From positions 1 through 64,000 of the forward strand of contig JAJEGN010000008.1 in the NCBI GenBank assembly GCA_022819855.1: a stretch of 64,000 nucleotides of DNA, read 5' to 3'. Positions within the stretch are counted from its first letter, which is position 1, and every line of letters starts with the position of its first letter. A program made the translations under genes and the position numbers. This document shows, piece by piece, positions 62,456 to 64,000 of the stretch. The DNA comes from Gammaproteobacteria bacterium. Its GTDB lineage: Bacteria > Pseudomonadota > Gammaproteobacteria > Steroidobacterales > Rariloculaceae. Under the pieces are notes generated by a model. That model saw only the letters and a program-made list of their open reading frames with translations, was not told the origin of the DNA and made no database searches.

Positions 62456-64000
62456 ATGCGATTTCGACACTTCCTCATCGTTCTCGCGATCTGCGCCCTG
62501 GTGGCCTGCGGCGGCGGGGGAAGTTCGACTCCGCCGCTACCGGAACCACCGCCGGTACAACAGCCACCGCCGGATCCGCCGGCAGACCCGCCAACCGATC
62601 CGCCTACGGATCCACCAACCGATCCACCAACCGATCCACCGACCGATCCACCGACCGATCCGCCCACGGACCCGCCGACCGATCCCGAGCCACCGGACGG
62701 GTCGACCGCCTGGACACCGAACGTCTTCCTGCCGCATGCGACCTTCGCCGCACAGTGCGAGAACCCGCGCAGCGGAACGGATCCGGAAACGGGCAGGCCC
62801 TGGCGGGACATTCAGGGCTCCACTCTCGATGAGAACAACTGGCTGCGCTCGTGGAGCCACCACCTGTACCTGTGGTACGACGAAATCGTCGACCGCGACC
62901 CCGGGCTGTACCCGACACGCGACTACTTCGACCTGCTCAGGACCGAAGAACTCACGCCGTCAGGCAACCCCAAGGACCGCTTCCACTTCACCTACACGAC
63001 CGAGGAGTGGAACCGCCTGGCGCAGTCGGGCGTGTCCGCGGGCTACGGCGTCGAGTGGGCGCTGGTCTCGCGGGCGCCGCCGCGGCACATCGTCGTTGCG
63101 TACACGTCCCCGGACACGCCCGCCACGCGGGCACCCGCAAATCTCGCGCGCGGCGCGGTCCTGCTTGAGGTCGACGGCATGGATGTCGCCACCACCGCCG
63201 ACGTCGACGCGCTGAACGCAGGGCTCTTTCCCGATGACGCCGGCGAAACCCATACGTTCAGGATCCGGGATGCCGGCGGGACGACATCGCGCGAAGTCAC
63301 ATTGCGGTCAGAGTTCGTCACGCTCGAGCCCGTGCAGCACGTCAAGACCATCGACACGCCGACTGGCAGGGTCGGCTACATCTTCTTCAGCGATCACATC
63401 GCGACGTCGGAGCCTGCGCTCATCGAGGCGATCGACGAACTCGCGACAGCCCGGATCGACGACCTCGTGCTCGACCTGCGTTACAACGGCGGCGGCTATC
63501 TCTACATCGCGAGCGAGCTTGCGTACATGATCGCCGGACCCGTGCCGACAGCAGGACGATCGTTCGAGGAAATCCAGTTCAACGACAAGCATCCGGTCAC
63601 CAACCCCGTCACGGGCAGGCCGATCACGCCCCTGGAATTCCTGTCCGAGGCGATCGGCGACACTGAATACCGCGGCCAGCGGCTGCCGACACTGAATCTG
63701 CCCAGGGTGTTCGTCCTGACCGGCCGAGGAACCTGCTCGGCCAGCGAATCGATCATGAACGGCCTGCGCGGCGTCGACGTCGAGGTCATTCAGATCGGTG
63801 GGACCACCTGCGGCAAGCCATACGGTTTCTACCCCGCCGACAACTGCGGTACCACGTATTTCTCGATTCAGTTCAGGGGCGTGAACGCCAGGGGCTTCGG
63901 CGACTACGCCGATGGCTTCTCGGCGAGCAACGAGATCGGACGGCCCGGCACGTCGGTTCCCGGCTGCGCCGTGGGCGACGACTTCGACAGGCCGCTTGGC
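62456..64000 (+). CDS. S41-family peptidase lipoprotein (C-terminal processing protease-like), truncated by window end
   Basis: The ATG at 62456 starts a lipobox signal (ICALVACGGGG). A Pro-rich linker with nine tetrapeptide DPPT-type repeats follows (62573-62680). Then come an N-terminal helical part (WLRSWSHHLYLWYDEIVDRD), a PDZ-like segment (RGAVLLEVDGMDVATTADVD) and the S41 core. The core shows GRVGYIFFSDHIATSEPALI, DDLVLDLRYNGGGYLYIASE, the probable nucleophile Ser in TGRGTCSASESIMNGL, and Lys in IGGTTCGKPYGF. The frame is open to the last base (515 residues so far). Cleavage of envelope or exported proteins is inferred. Confidence 0.9.
   Translation, partial: MRFRHFLIVLAICALVACGGGGSSTPPLPEPPPVQQPPPDPPADPPTDPPTDPPTDPPTDPPTDPPTDPPTDPPTDPEPPDGSTAWTPNVFLPHATFAAQCENPRSGTDPETGRPWRDIQGSTLDENNWLRSWSHHLYLWYDEIVDRDPGLYPTRDYFDLLRTEELTPSGNPKDRFHFTYTTEEWNRLAQSGVSAGYGVEWALVSRAPPRHIVVAYTSPDTPATRAPANLARGAVLLEVDGMDVATTADVDALNAGLFPDDAGETHTFRIRDAGGTTSREVTLRSEFVTLEPVQHVKTIDTPTGRVGYIFFSDHIATSEPALIEAIDELATARIDDLVLDLRYNGGGYLYIASELAYMIAGPVPTAGRSFEEIQFNDKHPVTNPVTGRPITPLEFLSEAIGDTEYRGQRLPTLNLPRVFVLTGRGTCSASESIMNGLRGVDVEVIQIGGTTCGKPYGFYPADNCGTTYFSIQFRGVNARGFGDYADGFSASNEIGRPGTSVPGCAVGDDFDRPLG
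62573..62680 (+). repeat. 12-bp tandem repeat encoding (DPP[T/A])9 linker
   Basis: Nine in-frame 12-bp units of the type GATCCACCAACC encode consecutive DPPT/DPPA tetrapeptides in the S41 lipoprotein. A last diverged DPEP unit follows at 62681. Near-identical unit sequences imply recent slippage expansion. It forms a rigid spacer between the lipid anchor and the enzyme. Confidence 0.9.

Noticed and set aside
1..64000. tRNA, rRNA or riboswitch genes
   Set aside because: None was recognised on either strand by reading. A tRNAscan-SE and Infernal/Rfam run would be decisive; selC would be of special interest.

Overview
This is high-GC DNA (most third codon positions are G or C) from what looks like an uncultured, probably marine, gammaproteobacterium. 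That is inferred from gene content: a TonB-dependent receptor, TRAP and tripartite-tricarboxylate binding proteins, PQQ alcohol dehydrogenases, many signal-peptide-bearing enzymes, DUF6152-type secreted proteins, GlyA, PdxJ and MetF. No rRNA, tRNA or phage genes were seen, and the last gene runs off the right edge.

The most important result is two genes that each carry one in-frame TGA exactly where a redox cysteine is expected. One is a UGSC-type protein (6288-8069, minus; TGA at 7641-7643, motif GH-U-STC). The other is an exported peroxiredoxin-like protein (15654-16277, plus; TGA at 15921-15923, motif DW-U-PFC). Both have a small hairpin just downstream of the TGA that fits a bacterial SECIS element. 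They are best read as selenoproteins, each of which would otherwise be annotated as two broken genes. The first sits beside an exported thiol cluster: rhodanese, CxxC protein and TlpA-like thioredoxin (8304-9936).

Layout. 1-341: hairpin repeat plus a tandem array of its half-units. 371-6190: NHL propeller, M48 lipoprotein protease, TRAP binding protein, SYLF protein, AAHS-type MFS transporter. 6288-9936: selenoprotein and thiol genes. 10030-20343: VOC protein, FG-GAP propeller, PdxJ, LinD-like GST, second selenoprotein, TIM-barrel isomerase, cyclophilin, PepSY protein, lytic transglycosylase. 20413-23511: cytochrome c protein and PQQ dehydrogenase. 23663-35575: a minus-strand catabolic block with GalD/LigU-like tautomerase, TctA-TctB fusion, TctC, HpcH/HpaI aldolase, TcuA-like flavoprotein, tannase/feruloyl esterase, arylamine acetyltransferase and LigJ-like 4-oxalomesaconate hydratase. 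This suggests use of plant or algal phenolic esters and tricarboxylates. 35915-41261: second PQQ dehydrogenase, a fragment of a third, and the TonB receptor. 41393-44672: a rearranged island in which an Rpn nuclease gene sits inside a decayed copy of a VapBC plus aspartic-protease cassette, next to the intact copy. 44786-50476: two sets of DUF6152 and partner secreted proteins, a metallo-beta-lactamase-fold protein and MetF. 50545-64000: GST, YceI, GlyA, alpha/beta hydrolase, di-heme peroxidase, hemerythrin, GH3 lipoprotein, PNPOx-like protein, DUF938 methyltransferase and a truncated S41 protease.

A second theme is a dispersed 110-bp hairpin repeat (1-98, 33273-33382, 47811-47920, remnant 58331-58351). 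Its stem arms differ between copies but stay complementary within each copy.
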